Shown here one piece after another: positions 16,773 through 25,089 of a stretch of 64,000 bases of DNA (position 1 is the first letter of the stretch; the number at the start of each line of letters is the position of its first letter). The stretch lies in the NCBI RefSeq assembly GCF_011742925.1, contig NZ_WAEL01000001.1, positions 806,001 through 870,000 of the forward strand, given 5' to 3'. The stretch is from Fibrivirga algicola. Lineage in GTDB: Bacteria > Bacteroidota > Bacteroidia > Cytophagales > Spirosomataceae. The translations under genes and the position numbers were made by a program. A model generated the notes under the pieces. It made no database searches. It was not told the DNA's origin and was given only the letters and a program-made list of their open reading frames with translations.

Positions 16773-17713
16773 CTGTGTTGGTACTTGATCAAAAGGGCGT
16801 TTTACTGTGTGAGGCGTTTTACACAGTCAAGTAAAGGTCATATACAGATTACGATGCAACTGCATTGCCATCGCTATAGAAGTGGTTGCCTGGCTTGATA
16901 AACACTGCATAAACATTCACTCCTAACCAAGGTTGATATTTTCTTACTAGGGTTGTGTTACCCAGACTGTAATTGAACTACTGTCTCATGTACTCAGAGA
17001 AAATGCAGTAGGAGAGACATTGATTAAGTAGATGGCAACCTGAGACAATGAGTTAGCTCAGATTGATAGTAGTAAAGGCCACCTAGCAACGGGCGTTTAT
17101 GAAACGGCATTTCGTGAGCCGTCCTCGAATGTGGTGAAATTTCCGGAACGAATTTTGGTTCTGGAGGACAATAACTAGATTGGCCCTGCAAGTACCGTAG
17201 GGTTGATTTAATTATTAAGATAAGGTGTTTATCCCCTAAAACTTTGTGGTTAAACCGACCTTGATAAAGCCTATATCATTAAAGCCCACCTCACCAAAAA
17301 GCCCGATCCCGTTCCCGAAAAATCGTCGGGCTCCCACCTGCACCGGCACGTACAAGTTACCCCGATTGCTTACCAGACCCCGAGTAGGTGAATGAGTAGT
17401 ACGAGTATGCAACCCTCCAGGAAACGTTTTCACCGACTACATTGACTGTGATGTCTGATTGGATTACGGCTCAAATCAAGTGAAATCTTGGTTGTACTAC
17501 AGTTGTTAGCGCAGCGGGTTAGCATGATTCGGTGTCTCAAGAATACGCTCCCAAACGAGACGAACGAATTATCCATCTACCTTTATGCTGCAGTTGGGGT
17601 GAGAAGAATCGAGTAAAAATACTCAATCTTTCGGCAGTCACTCGTTTGTTAAAACTTCTTAACGGCTTACAACCGCCCGACCCCTAGCCGCGTCTGAATA
17701 ATAAACCGCTGGC
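16773..17713. other. Gene-poor region with a gene remnant
   Basis: About 940 bases without an intact gene. At 16796-16827 the decamer GGCGTTTTAC occurs twice, 17 bases apart, interleaved with ACTGTGT and its inverse ACACAGT: a small structured element of unknown role. A minus-strand remnant of an outer-membrane barrel protein lies at 17236-17433. The rest shows nothing I can interpret. It could be an erosion zone next to the tRNA. Confidence 0.5.
17236..17433 (-). pseudogene. C-terminal fragment of an outer-membrane beta-barrel protein
   Basis: The 65-residue frame reads YVPVQVGARRFFGNGIGLFG, then EVGFNDIGFIKVGLTTKF and a stop. Alternating strands, the GARRFF and FGEVGF pattern and the terminal hydrophobic xGLTTKF with a final Phe are typical of the last two or three strands of Bacteroidota barrel proteins. 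An in-frame TAG lies just upstream of the GTG that opens the frame, and no signal peptide or earlier strands are found in any frame nearby. It is therefore read as the 3' end of a decayed gene. Confidence 0.5.
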
Positions 17714-18703
17714 ATGAATCAACTCCTTACCCTTTATCTCTTTCTTGGTGCCCTTCGCTTCGGTGCATTCCTCCCAGCAAGTCTGCCTGGCCAGGCCAAT
17801 CAAAATGATTATACAGCCTATCATCAAACTATTGCCCGGGCTCAACAACTTATTGCTCGCAAGCACTATCAAGAGGCATTGGCGTTATACAAGCATGTGT
17901 TTGATGGCTACGAGTTCGTCTTTTCAAGGGACTACAAAGTGGCCACGCAGTTGGCCCTACAAGTGGACCAAAAACAGCAGGCGTTTACCTTTCTTAAGAA
18001 AGCAATCGCAACGGGTTGGACCTTGAGCGACATCAAGAAAAATGCCTTGGTCACTACTCTACAACGCGACCCGCAGTGGAGAGTGGTTGAACAACAATAT
18101 TACTCGCTCAGAGCACTCTACCAAAACGGTGGAAATCAGGACGTTCGGGCTCGGGTTGAGAAACTGTTTAAGAAGGATCAGCGAAAGGCCCTGTTGACGC
18201 TGTTTCGCATAGGGGCTACCCAAGAGCAGCACGCCGAAAAACGATTTGCTCCCCACAGTGAGCAGCAGATGGCTCAACTCCTGCCGATTATTGATCAGTA
18301 CGGCTACCCCGGTGAGCGACTGATTCACAATGGCTATTGGGCTGCGGTCATGCTGAGTCATCACAACTCCATCAGCCAAGCCTACGCCTTAAAGGACACC
18401 GTGTACTCCCATGTGAGACCTAAGCTGATGAAGGCTCTGAAATCCGGGCAACTGTCACCCTACGAGTTTGCGATGATTGATGACTGGTATATGGCTGTAA
18501 AGACTACTGGTCAAAAGACACACTTCGGCTACTTAAGTAACTCCTTGACTGCTCAAGCAAAGGTCAAAGTCGATCAATGCCGGGAAGCCATGGGCCTGAG
18601 TAGTATAGAAACGATTCGTTTGTTAGCGGATCTGCAACAACAGACAGGTTTTAATTGCTATTTGCCCTCCAACATGGCCAAGAAAATAGCGACCGCTGAG
18701 TAG
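17714..18703 (+). CDS. Secreted hypothetical protein with TPR-like N-terminal half
   Basis: A 329-residue protein. The N terminus (LLTLYLFLGALRFGAFLPA) looks like a signal peptide. Residues 38-75 (TIARAQQLIARKHYQEALAL) resemble a tetratricopeptide unit, followed by ALQVDQKQQAFTFLKKAIAT as a second. The C-terminal half contains QQMAQLLPIIDQYGYPGERL and a His-rich segment around AAVMLSHHNS, a pattern seen in uncharacterised Bacteroidota proteins, and ends with QTGFNCYLPSNM. No enzyme motif is evident. It stands alone between a gene-poor region and a terminator hairpin, so it is probably monocistronic. Confidence 0.75.
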   Translation: MNQLLTLYLFLGALRFGAFLPASLPGQANQNDYTAYHQTIARAQQLIARKHYQEALALYKHVFDGYEFVFSRDYKVATQLALQVDQKQQAFTFLKKAIATGWTLSDIKKNALVTTLQRDPQWRVVEQQYYSLRALYQNGGNQDVRARVEKLFKKDQRKALLTLFRIGATQEQHAEKRFAPHSEQQMAQLLPIIDQYGYPGERLIHNGYWAAVMLSHHNSISQAYALKDTVYSHVRPKLMKALKSGQLSPYEFAMIDDWYMAVKTTGQKTHFGYLSNSLTAQAKVKVDQCREAMGLSSIETIRLLADLQQQTGFNCYLPSNMAKKIATAE

Positions 18704-18840
18704 GCTGGGCAGTGTTATGGCGGCAGCAAGGGTAGTAGACTTAAGTAAGGGCCTTTTAAATTCCGTTCGCTGATTCTCTGCTGAAAAAGCATTCTCAAAA
18801 TATGGCTCGATTCGAGAGTAGGCCAAACCCTGGGCGAGCA

Positions 18841-18880
18841 GTTTAAGAAGCCCGTCGAAGATGGACCGGGCTTCTTAAAC
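18841..18880. terminator. Hairpin terminator candidate
   Basis: GTTTAAGAAGCCC (18841-18853) pairs perfectly with GGGCTTCTTAAAC (18868-18880), and one more G-C pair extends it. It lies 138 bases after the stop at 18703, so it could end a long 3' leader or an unrecognised short transcript. The stem carries A/T-rich outer ends. Confidence 0.65.
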
Positions 18881-19033
18881 CCTCAGCTAATTCCGTAGAG
18901 ACTGAAGCTGCCCGTGCGTCGGTGTGGTGTCAGTGCTGACGAAATACCCCGCTTTTTCGTCTACACTGCGTTTCATAGATCGAAAGCATACATCAATAAC
19001 TGAATGTGTATTGATTTTTGTACTTTTCGCTCG

Positions 19034-19912
19034 ATGAAATCACCCGTAGAATTTCCTGGTCAAGCCTTAACGCTTGTCTTAAAGAACAGGGGCTTTAAAG
19101 TGAGCCGGAATAGTGTTCCGAAAAATAAACCTTCCGCATTCGGCCGGCGACACTTTTACTTAATCCTGCTCAGCATCGGAGATAGCAAAATACACTACGA
19201 CGATCGTGTGATCCACCTCGATGGAGTCTATCTGTTCTTTGCTAATTCACGTGTACCCTACGCAACAGAGATTCTGGCTGAAAATCATACTGGTTACTCC
19301 TGCGTTTTTACTGAGGGTTTCATAAAGCCACTTGAGCGTTTAGAAAGCCTGCAGCAGTCGCCTTTGTTTACTGTAACCGGAACCCCTGCCTTTAAACTAG
19401 ACGCTCAGCAGCAGGCCCGGCTCACCAGCATCTTTGACGCTATGATTGAGCACGATGCGACAGATTACCTATATCGGGATGACCTGATGCGCAATTACAT
19501 ACAGCTCATTGTGCATGAAGCCCTGCACATGCGACCAGCCGAGCATTTCGTTCAGTTCAATAGTGCCTCTTTGCGCATTACCACCCAATTTATGGAACGG
19601 ATGGAGCGACAATTTCCGATTGAAAACCTGAATGACCCGCTAACACTGAAAACGGCGCAGGACTATGCCAGCCACCTGTCTATTCATGTAAACTACCTAA
19701 ACCGCGCCGTTAAGGAGATCACCGGTAAGTCGACCACCACGCTGATTGCTGAGCGTATTACGGCTGAGGCAATAAACTTGCTACGCTACACCGATTGGCG
19801 TGTAGCCGATATTGCCTATGCGCTGGGATTCGACTACCCGAATTATTTCAGCAACTTCATCAAAAAAGAAACGGGGCATACCCCCAAATATTACCGCGTT
19901 CGCGAGGTTTGA
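19034..19912 (+). CDS. AraC-family transcriptional regulator
   Basis: A 292-residue regulator counted from ATG 19034. An in-frame ATG at 19004 exists, but TACTTTTC at 19021-19028, a near match to the -7 consensus, lies between them. The N-terminal part is a cupin-like sensor (IHYDDRVIHLDGVYLFFANS). The C-terminal 100 residues carry two helix-turn-helices: LKTAQDYASHLSIHVNYLNR and WRVADIAYALGFDYPNYFSN, ending FIKKETGHTPKYYR, the AraC signature. The gene lies 146 bases upstream of the CocE-type hydrolase on the same strand and is likely to regulate it (inference). Confidence 0.93.
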   Translation: MKSPVEFPGQALTLVLKNRGFKVSRNSVPKNKPSAFGRRHFYLILLSIGDSKIHYDDRVIHLDGVYLFFANSRVPYATEILAENHTGYSCVFTEGFIKPLERLESLQQSPLFTVTGTPAFKLDAQQQARLTSIFDAMIEHDATDYLYRDDLMRNYIQLIVHEALHMRPAEHFVQFNSASLRITTQFMERMERQFPIENLNDPLTLKTAQDYASHLSIHVNYLNRAVKEITGKSTTTLIAERITAEAINLLRYTDWRVADIAYALGFDYPNYFSNFIKKETGHTPKYYRVREV

Positions 19913-20058
19913 AATTTATAGTTTTTGGTTTGACTGGTTGACTTCTCCCGAGGGGGTGCCCAATACCTTTGTTTCACTGATCGAGCTACTGAATACGTCA
20001 GGTATCAGCGATAGCTATCAGGTAAAAAGAAGGTCAACAGTCACAAAAACAGATATAG

Positions 20059-21822
20059 ATGGAAACTACAGCGAAACACTCGGAAAAAGTAACGCCAGTC
20101 TATGAACCAGCTTACGCCTACCAGGCAGGACTGGCCCACGGCATTTTCAGCCCGTTCGAACCCGGCACCCGTATCCTGCCAAAGGGATACCAGGTCGATC
20201 CACAATTTATGCCCTTACCGGTCGACATCGTGTTTGACAAAGACGTGGCCGTAACGCTGCGCGACGGGGCGGTGATTTACGTCGATGTGTTCCGGCCGGT
20301 GGGAAGCGAGAAAGTACCTGTTATCATTGCCTGGAGCCCCTACGGCAAAAGCGGTGGTACAGCCCCAAAAACAACCGGTCTTTTCAACATGCTTGGTCTC
20401 GACAACGGAATGCTGTCTGGACTGGCAAAATTTGAAGGCCCTGACCCCGCCTACTGGTGCGCACAGGGCTACGCGGTTTGCAACCCCGACGCACGTGGAA
20501 TTGCCAATTCAGACGGTGATATCGCTATGATTGGCACGCAGGAAGGTAGAGATTGCCACGATCTGATTGAATGGCTGGCGGTGCAGGAATGGTGTAACAG
20601 CAAAGTAGCGATGAGTGGCACGTCCTATCTCGCCTTCTCGCAGTGGTTCACCGCGGCCGAGCAGCCCCCTCATCTGGCCGCTATCAATCCTTGGGAAGGC
20701 TTAAGTGATGGGTATCGTGATCTTACAACACGGGGCGGGATGCCCGACCTAAATTTTACGAAGCGCCTAGAGGTAAACCACGTCGGGAAGGGCAAACGCG
20801 AAGATGTGTATGCTGAAGCCATACGTTATCCGCTGGCCAATAATGACTTGTGGGACGATAAGATCCCCAAATTTGACCGGATTACGGTACCCGCCTATGT
20901 CGTGGCCAGCTATTCCAACACCTTACATACCGCAGGTACGTTCCGCGCCTGGCGCCGGATGGCGTCTACCGAGAAGTGGCTGCGCATTCACAATACACAG
21001 GAATGGCCCGACTACTACGAAGAAGCCAATAAAGAGGAGCTGCGTCGCTTTTTCGACCATTATCTGAAGGGTGAAGACAATGGCTGGGAAATAACTCCCC
21101 GCGTACGGTACGCCGTGCACGACTTTGAGGGGGGCGACCTGATCAATCAGCCAGCGGGCGAATTTCCACCCGTTGACGTTGTGTCTCAAACGTATTACCT
21201 CAACGGCCGGTCGCGTAGCCTGACCACTGAAGCCCCCGCGCAGGAGGTGCCTGTTGTATATGATGCCGAGGCAGAACCGGGTTTGGCCTCATTCACGATT
21301 CGATTCGATCGGGAAACTGTTCTGGTTGGCTATCCCAAAGCGCATTTATGGGTCGAAGCAAAAGGAACCGACGACATGGATCTGTTTATTCTCGTTCAGA
21401 AGCTCGACGTCCGCGGCAATCACCTGCAACAGTTTATCGTGCCGAATCAGGGGGCGCTGATGCAGGACCTCACCGAGCGGGGCGGGTCTGTCCTTCGCTA
21501 CAAGGGATCGAACGGCAGGCTGCGCGTATCGGCCCGGCATCTGGACGAGACACTCTCGACAGCCGACGTACCTGCACACAGCTTCGACCGGGTTGAAAAA
21601 CTGCAACCGGATGAGATCGTGGACATCGAGATCGATCTCTTCCCAATCGGTATGGCATTTTATCCCGGAGAACAACTTCGACTGGTCGTTAGCTCCAGAA
21701 ACGATTTGGGCGCCATCATGCCCGGCACGCCAGGTTATGTGCCTGACAACAAAGGTCAGCACATCATCCACACAGGCGGCTCGCACGCATCGTACCTGCA
21801 ACTGCCTGTCAAGCCAGTTTAG
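20059..21822 (+). CDS. CocE/NonD-family (S15-like) hydrolase
   Basis: A 587-residue alpha/beta hydrolase of the CocE/X-Pro dipeptidyl-peptidase type. The N-terminal catalytic part shows VTLRDGAVIYVDVFRP, the oxyanion-region tyrosine in AWSPYGKSGG, DARGIANSDGD, and the nucleophile elbow MSGTSYLAFSQW with Ser189. A helical cap lies in the middle (PPHLAAINPWEG). The C-terminal jelly-roll domain is recognisable from LVGYPKAHLWVEAKGTDDMD and IDLFPIGMAFYPGEQLRLVV. There is no signal peptide, so it is cytoplasmic. The family hydrolyses esters or peptides; the substrate here is unknown. The upstream AraC gene is the obvious candidate regulator. Confidence 0.92.
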   Translation: METTAKHSEKVTPVYEPAYAYQAGLAHGIFSPFEPGTRILPKGYQVDPQFMPLPVDIVFDKDVAVTLRDGAVIYVDVFRPVGSEKVPVIIAWSPYGKSGGTAPKTTGLFNMLGLDNGMLSGLAKFEGPDPAYWCAQGYAVCNPDARGIANSDGDIAMIGTQEGRDCHDLIEWLAVQEWCNSKVAMSGTSYLAFSQWFTAAEQPPHLAAINPWEGLSDGYRDLTTRGGMPDLNFTKRLEVNHVGKGKREDVYAEAIRYPLANNDLWDDKIPKFDRITVPAYVVASYSNTLHTAGTFRAWRRMASTEKWLRIHNTQEWPDYYEEANKEELRRFFDHYLKGEDNGWEITPRVRYAVHDFEGGDLINQPAGEFPPVDVVSQTYYLNGRSRSLTTEAPAQEVPVVYDAEAEPGLASFTIRFDRETVLVGYPKAHLWVEAKGTDDMDLFILVQKLDVRGNHLQQFIVPNQGALMQDLTERGGSVLRYKGSNGRLRVSARHLDETLSTADVPAHSFDRVEKLQPDEIVDIEIDLFPIGMAFYPGEQLRLVVSSRNDLGAIMPGTPGYVPDNKGQHIIHTGGSHASYLQLPVKPV

Positions 21823-21854
21823 TGTAGCTCGATCGGGAAGTGATTAACAACTAA

Positions 21855-21888
21855 ATCCGCTCGTTCGCATTCCTGCGAGTGAGCGGAT
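21855..21888. terminator. Bidirectional terminator between CocE-type and corA genes
   Basis: ATCCGCTCGTTCGCA (21855-21869) and TGCGAGTGAGCGGAT (21874-21888) pair with two wobble or mismatched positions around a 4-base loop. It separates convergent genes. Confidence 0.65.
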
Positions 21889-21917
21889 GTAGCGTAGCGA
21901 AGAAACTCGGCAATTGC

Positions 21918-22877
21918 TTACAGCCACTTTTTACGTTTGAACCAGATCAGTGGGGCAATGAACCCAAGAAGCAACAGAATCAGCACGTAGACATACCCAT
22001 ACTTCCATTCCAGTTCGGGCATGTATTTGAAGTTCATGCCGTAGATTCCTGCCACGAGCATAGGCAACGAAATACACATGGTAATAATGGTGAGAATCTT
22101 AAAAATCCTGTTCTGCTCCAGATCAATTTTGCTGGATACGTACTCCTTCAGATCGTTCAACCGTTCGAAGTTATTTTGAACATATTCGTTGATGACGGTT
22201 AGATCAGTCAGGTCGAGCGAAATAGTCTCTTTTAACTCAGCTGTTAACTTCGGACTTTTCTTAAGTAAGTGTAAAATTCGTCGGTATTCGTTAAGCGACT
22301 CTTTAATGATTAAATTATTGAATTTCAGTTTAGTTACTTCGTCTAGTTCTGCCTCAGAAAAATCAGTTTGTTGCTGTAAATTCGCGTAAACTGATTTTAT
22401 ATTTTTCGACACCACTTCGGTTAGATCGGCAAAATAATCGGAGATTATACCAATCATCAACAGCAAAAAAGTATCGAATGTAAAGGGTAGCGTTTTGATG
22501 TTATCAAACTGTCTTTGGCGTTGATTATCAGGGACGAATTGTTCGATATTTGTCGCCATGAAGGAGAACATGATGTTCTCTTTCAGAATGAAGCATACGG
22601 TCAATTCTTCAATCCTGTTTTGAGCGGTGAGGTAGGGTAACGAGAAGTTAAAGGCTAATTGACTTTCTTCTTCCTGGTAGTGAGAGCTTATTTCTATATC
22701 ATCACTATTATTCAACATAGACGCATCGATAGCGAACAGTTTTTCAAGCCGTCGAATATCGTCCGATGTATAATCGATAAGCTGAACGCTGCAAATCGTA
22801 CTGAGATCAGTAGGTATGTCGGTAATACGTTGCAGTTTAACAATCTGTTTGTTTCTGTCTAGTAATTCTATAACCAT
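21918..22877 (-). CDS. CorA-like Mg2+/divalent cation transporter
   Basis: A 319-residue protein of the CorA metal ion transporter family, which forms pentameric inner-membrane channels. The hallmark GMN is at residues 280-282, at the end of the first membrane helix (MCISLPMLVAGIYGMNF), and the second helix follows (VYVLILLLLGFIAPLIWF), ending in the basic KRKKWL. The long N-terminal cytoplasmic domain ends in a stalk helix (LNDLKEYVSSKIDLEQNRIF). Length is normal for the family. The ATG at 22877 is used. GGTACGTT lies 25 bases upstream. A terminator shared with the CocE-type gene follows. Confidence 0.93.
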   Translation of the reverse strand: MVIELLDRNKQIVKLQRITDIPTDLSTICSVQLIDYTSDDIRRLEKLFAIDASMLNNSDDIEISSHYQEEESQLAFNFSLPYLTAQNRIEELTVCFILKENIMFSFMATNIEQFVPDNQRQRQFDNIKTLPFTFDTFLLLMIGIISDYFADLTEVVSKNIKSVYANLQQQTDFSEAELDEVTKLKFNNLIIKESLNEYRRILHLLKKSPKLTAELKETISLDLTDLTVINEYVQNNFERLNDLKEYVSSKIDLEQNRIFKILTIITMCISLPMLVAGIYGMNFKYMPELEWKYGYVYVLILLLLGFIAPLIWFKRKKWL

Positions 22878-23423
22878 TAGCTCTTTAAAATTTTCGGTGC
22901 AGGTACGTTCTCATCCTGTCGCTTCTTGACTAACTGACTTCAGATACGTTGTCTAACTTCCATACCTGTACTACCATTGAAATCAGAAAGGCTATGCCTT
23001 GAACGGGCTAAGCTACTGTTTTTTTAACTCGAATTGAGCAGCCTATCCAGCCTTTACGAGCCGTGGTTCTCGACAGGCAAAGCCGCCTGCGCCGTCGACG
23101 GGTATAGGAAACTGTAGCTTGTGCCGGGCACTAGGCAAAGGGTTAGGCCGAAACATAACTCATGATGAAGCATGAAGCTATCCGGCATCGAATAGCACTG
23201 CCATGCGTTTAGGGGCTGTAATAACACTTATTCAAGATTATTTAAAAAAATAAGTAGTCGGTTAGTACGGGTAGGGGCTGGTTCACTTGTCTTAGGGCAC
23301 AAAGGGGATAGAACGTACAGTCGCCTGACATGTCATAAACCAATCACTGTGTTGCAGCCTTTCATTCGTTCCGTATCTACTGAAGCTACCCTTCGGACCG
23401 AGGATAAGACCTATCCACCATCT
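22878..23423. other. Intergenic region before the PUL sigma factor gene
   Basis: About 545 bases with no credible coding frame. It holds the promoters of the divergent corA and sigma-factor genes. GGTACGTT is at 22902-22909. An A-rich stretch at about 23241-23254 precedes the sigma gene by roughly 170 bases. No clear TAnnTTTG element was found. Confidence 0.5.
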
Positions 23424-23996
23424 ATGAGTGATGACGAACACCTGATCCGGCTGGCGTTTGCCCAGGATCCGGTAACTGGTTGTGAATTGCTGTTTCGGCG
23501 CTATTACGCTCCCCTGCGCAATCATGCCGTTCGTTTTGTCTATTCCAAAGAGATTGCCGAAGATCTGGTATCAGATGTATTCTCTACATTTTGGGAAAAC
23601 CGGCTGCATGAGCAGATCGCCACGTCGTACCGGGCTTATCTGTTTAAAGCCGTACGTAACCGGGCGCAGAACTACCTGCTTTGGGAGGTCAAGAAAGACA
23701 GCAACGCACCGGATGCGGGCGTCCTGCTTCCCGATAATTCGCCCACTCCCGAAGCAACATTACTGTTCGACGAATTGCGCATCCGATTGGACCAACGTAT
23801 TCAGGATTTACCCAGCCAATGCCGGAAAGTGTTTTTGCTGAGTCGGCTGGAAGGGAAATCGTACCGGGAGATTGCCGATGAACTTGGCCTGTCTGTCCGC
23901 ACTGTGGAGGTACATATCCGCAAAGCGCTGGTATCGATCCGTGAGATGCTCAACCGGGAGTGGCTGTGGCTACTGCTATTTTACTGGCTGCACTAA
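23424..23996 (+). CDS. ECF RNA polymerase sigma factor (FecI-like)
   Basis: A 190-residue sigma factor counted from ATG 23424; the frame is open back to a TTG at 23349, but MSDDEHLIRLAF is the usual start pattern. Region 2 spans about residues 20-85 (LLFRRYYAPLRNHAVRFVYS, then AEDLVSDVFSTFWENR). Region 4 follows (LPSQCRKVFLLSRLEGKSYR, EIADELGLSVRTVEVHIRKA). It ends in a hydrophobic tail, WLWLLLFYWLH, common in Bacteroidota members. It is 52 bases upstream of an anti-sigma FecR gene, and a SusC with an STN domain follows, so this is a cell-surface signalling set in which substrate binding by SusC frees the sigma factor to induce the locus. Confidence 0.94.
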   Translation: MSDDEHLIRLAFAQDPVTGCELLFRRYYAPLRNHAVRFVYSKEIAEDLVSDVFSTFWENRLHEQIATSYRAYLFKAVRNRAQNYLLWEVKKDSNAPDAGVLLPDNSPTPEATLLFDELRIRLDQRIQDLPSQCRKVFLLSRLEGKSYREIADELGLSVRTVEVHIRKALVSIREMLNREWLWLLLFYWLH

Positions 23997-24048
23997 GGGA
24001 TACCGCGTCGTCACTTGTCTGTCTCAAACACCTTCTTTTCGATCTCCA

Positions 24049-25089
24049 ATGGCTGAGCCTATCACCCGGCAAACCCTGTTCCTGTTTTTTGAGGGCCGTG
24101 CCACGGCACTGCAACGCAAACTCATCGAAGATTGGCTGAAAGATCCGGCCAACGAAGAGCTTTATTATGCGTCACTGGAAGCATGGGAACGCCAACATCC
24201 TCAGTTACCCGATGATACCACAGAGGCTGAAACTCGTTTTTTCACGTACCTGCGCAAACAGAAACCAGCCGAAAAACCCACCCTGTCGCCCGCTTTCAAC
24301 CCGGTTATTGTCCGCTCGTTCTGGCGAAACGGGTTACTGGCCGCGTCTGTATTTCTGGCACTACTTGCCGGTTTGGGCATTCTGTTTCAGGATACCATTC
24401 GCTACCAGCATTACACTACAGACTTCGGCGAAACCCGTTCTCTGCAACTCACTGATGGCAGCCGCGTGACGCTGAACGCCAACTCGGAGCTGAAAGTACC
24501 TCGCTGGTTGTACGGCCAGGCCGACCGCGAAGTTTGGCTAACCGGCGAAGCTGAGTTTATGGTGACACATACCGTCGACCATCGCCGGTTTGTCGTCCGA
24601 ACCCGCTCCGATCTGTCTGTTGATGTACTGGGAACTGTTTTTTCGGTCTATGATCGGGGTACAAAAGCCGCCGTCTCGCTACTGAAAGGAAAAGTTAACG
24701 TGCGTTACGGCGCTGCCAACGCCAAACAGCAGGTGATTACGCTCAAACCCGGCAACCAGATAACCCTCAACGAAGGGGGGCATCTGGCCTTAACGCCACG
24801 GGTTGATCCTCAGGTAGTCTCTGCCTGGAAAAACCACCAGTTTGTGTTTGATAATTCGACGCTGACGGAAGTACTGCAACTCGTTCAGGAAAACTATGGC
24901 GTCACCGTTCGGCTGTCGGATGCCCGTTTCGGACAGAAGCGCGTTTCGGGAACCTTCACGGCCCAAAGTGCCACCGAATTGCTGAGTGTACTCGCTGAAA
25001 TCTATTCGCTTAAACTACAACCGGATCAAGACGACTTCCTGTTGATTGCTCCAGCCCCAAACCCTTCAAAATCAATTTCCATACAATGA
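24049..25089 (+). CDS. FecR-family anti-sigma factor
   Basis: A 346-residue inner-membrane anti-sigma protein counted from ATG 24049; an open frame further upstream overlaps the sigma gene and is not used. The cytoplasmic N-terminal part (residues 1-90) binds the sigma factor. One membrane helix lies at about 94-113 (NGLLAASVFLALLAGLGILF). The periplasmic FecR domain follows (TTDFGETRSLQLTDGSRVTL, EVWLTGEAEFMV, VDVLGTVFSVYD), and the C-terminal DUF4974-type domain (FVFDNSTLTEVLQLVQENYG) is expected to touch the STN domain of SusC. Its stop overlaps the SusC start by 4 bases (ATGA). Confidence 0.94.
   Translation: MAEPITRQTLFLFFEGRATALQRKLIEDWLKDPANEELYYASLEAWERQHPQLPDDTTEAETRFFTYLRKQKPAEKPTLSPAFNPVIVRSFWRNGLLAASVFLALLAGLGILFQDTIRYQHYTTDFGETRSLQLTDGSRVTLNANSELKVPRWLYGQADREVWLTGEAEFMVTHTVDHRRFVVRTRSDLSVDVLGTVFSVYDRGTKAAVSLLKGKVNVRYGAANAKQQVITLKPGNQITLNEGGHLALTPRVDPQVVSAWKNHQFVFDNSTLTEVLQLVQENYGVTVRLSDARFGQKRVSGTFTAQSATELLSVLAEIYSLKLQPDQDDFLLIAPAPNPSKSISIQ

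Noticed and set aside
16796-16827. GGCGTTTTAC direct repeats as plasmid-type iterons or a CRISPR start
   Set aside because: Only two copies, no replication or cas gene nearby; noted only within the region description.
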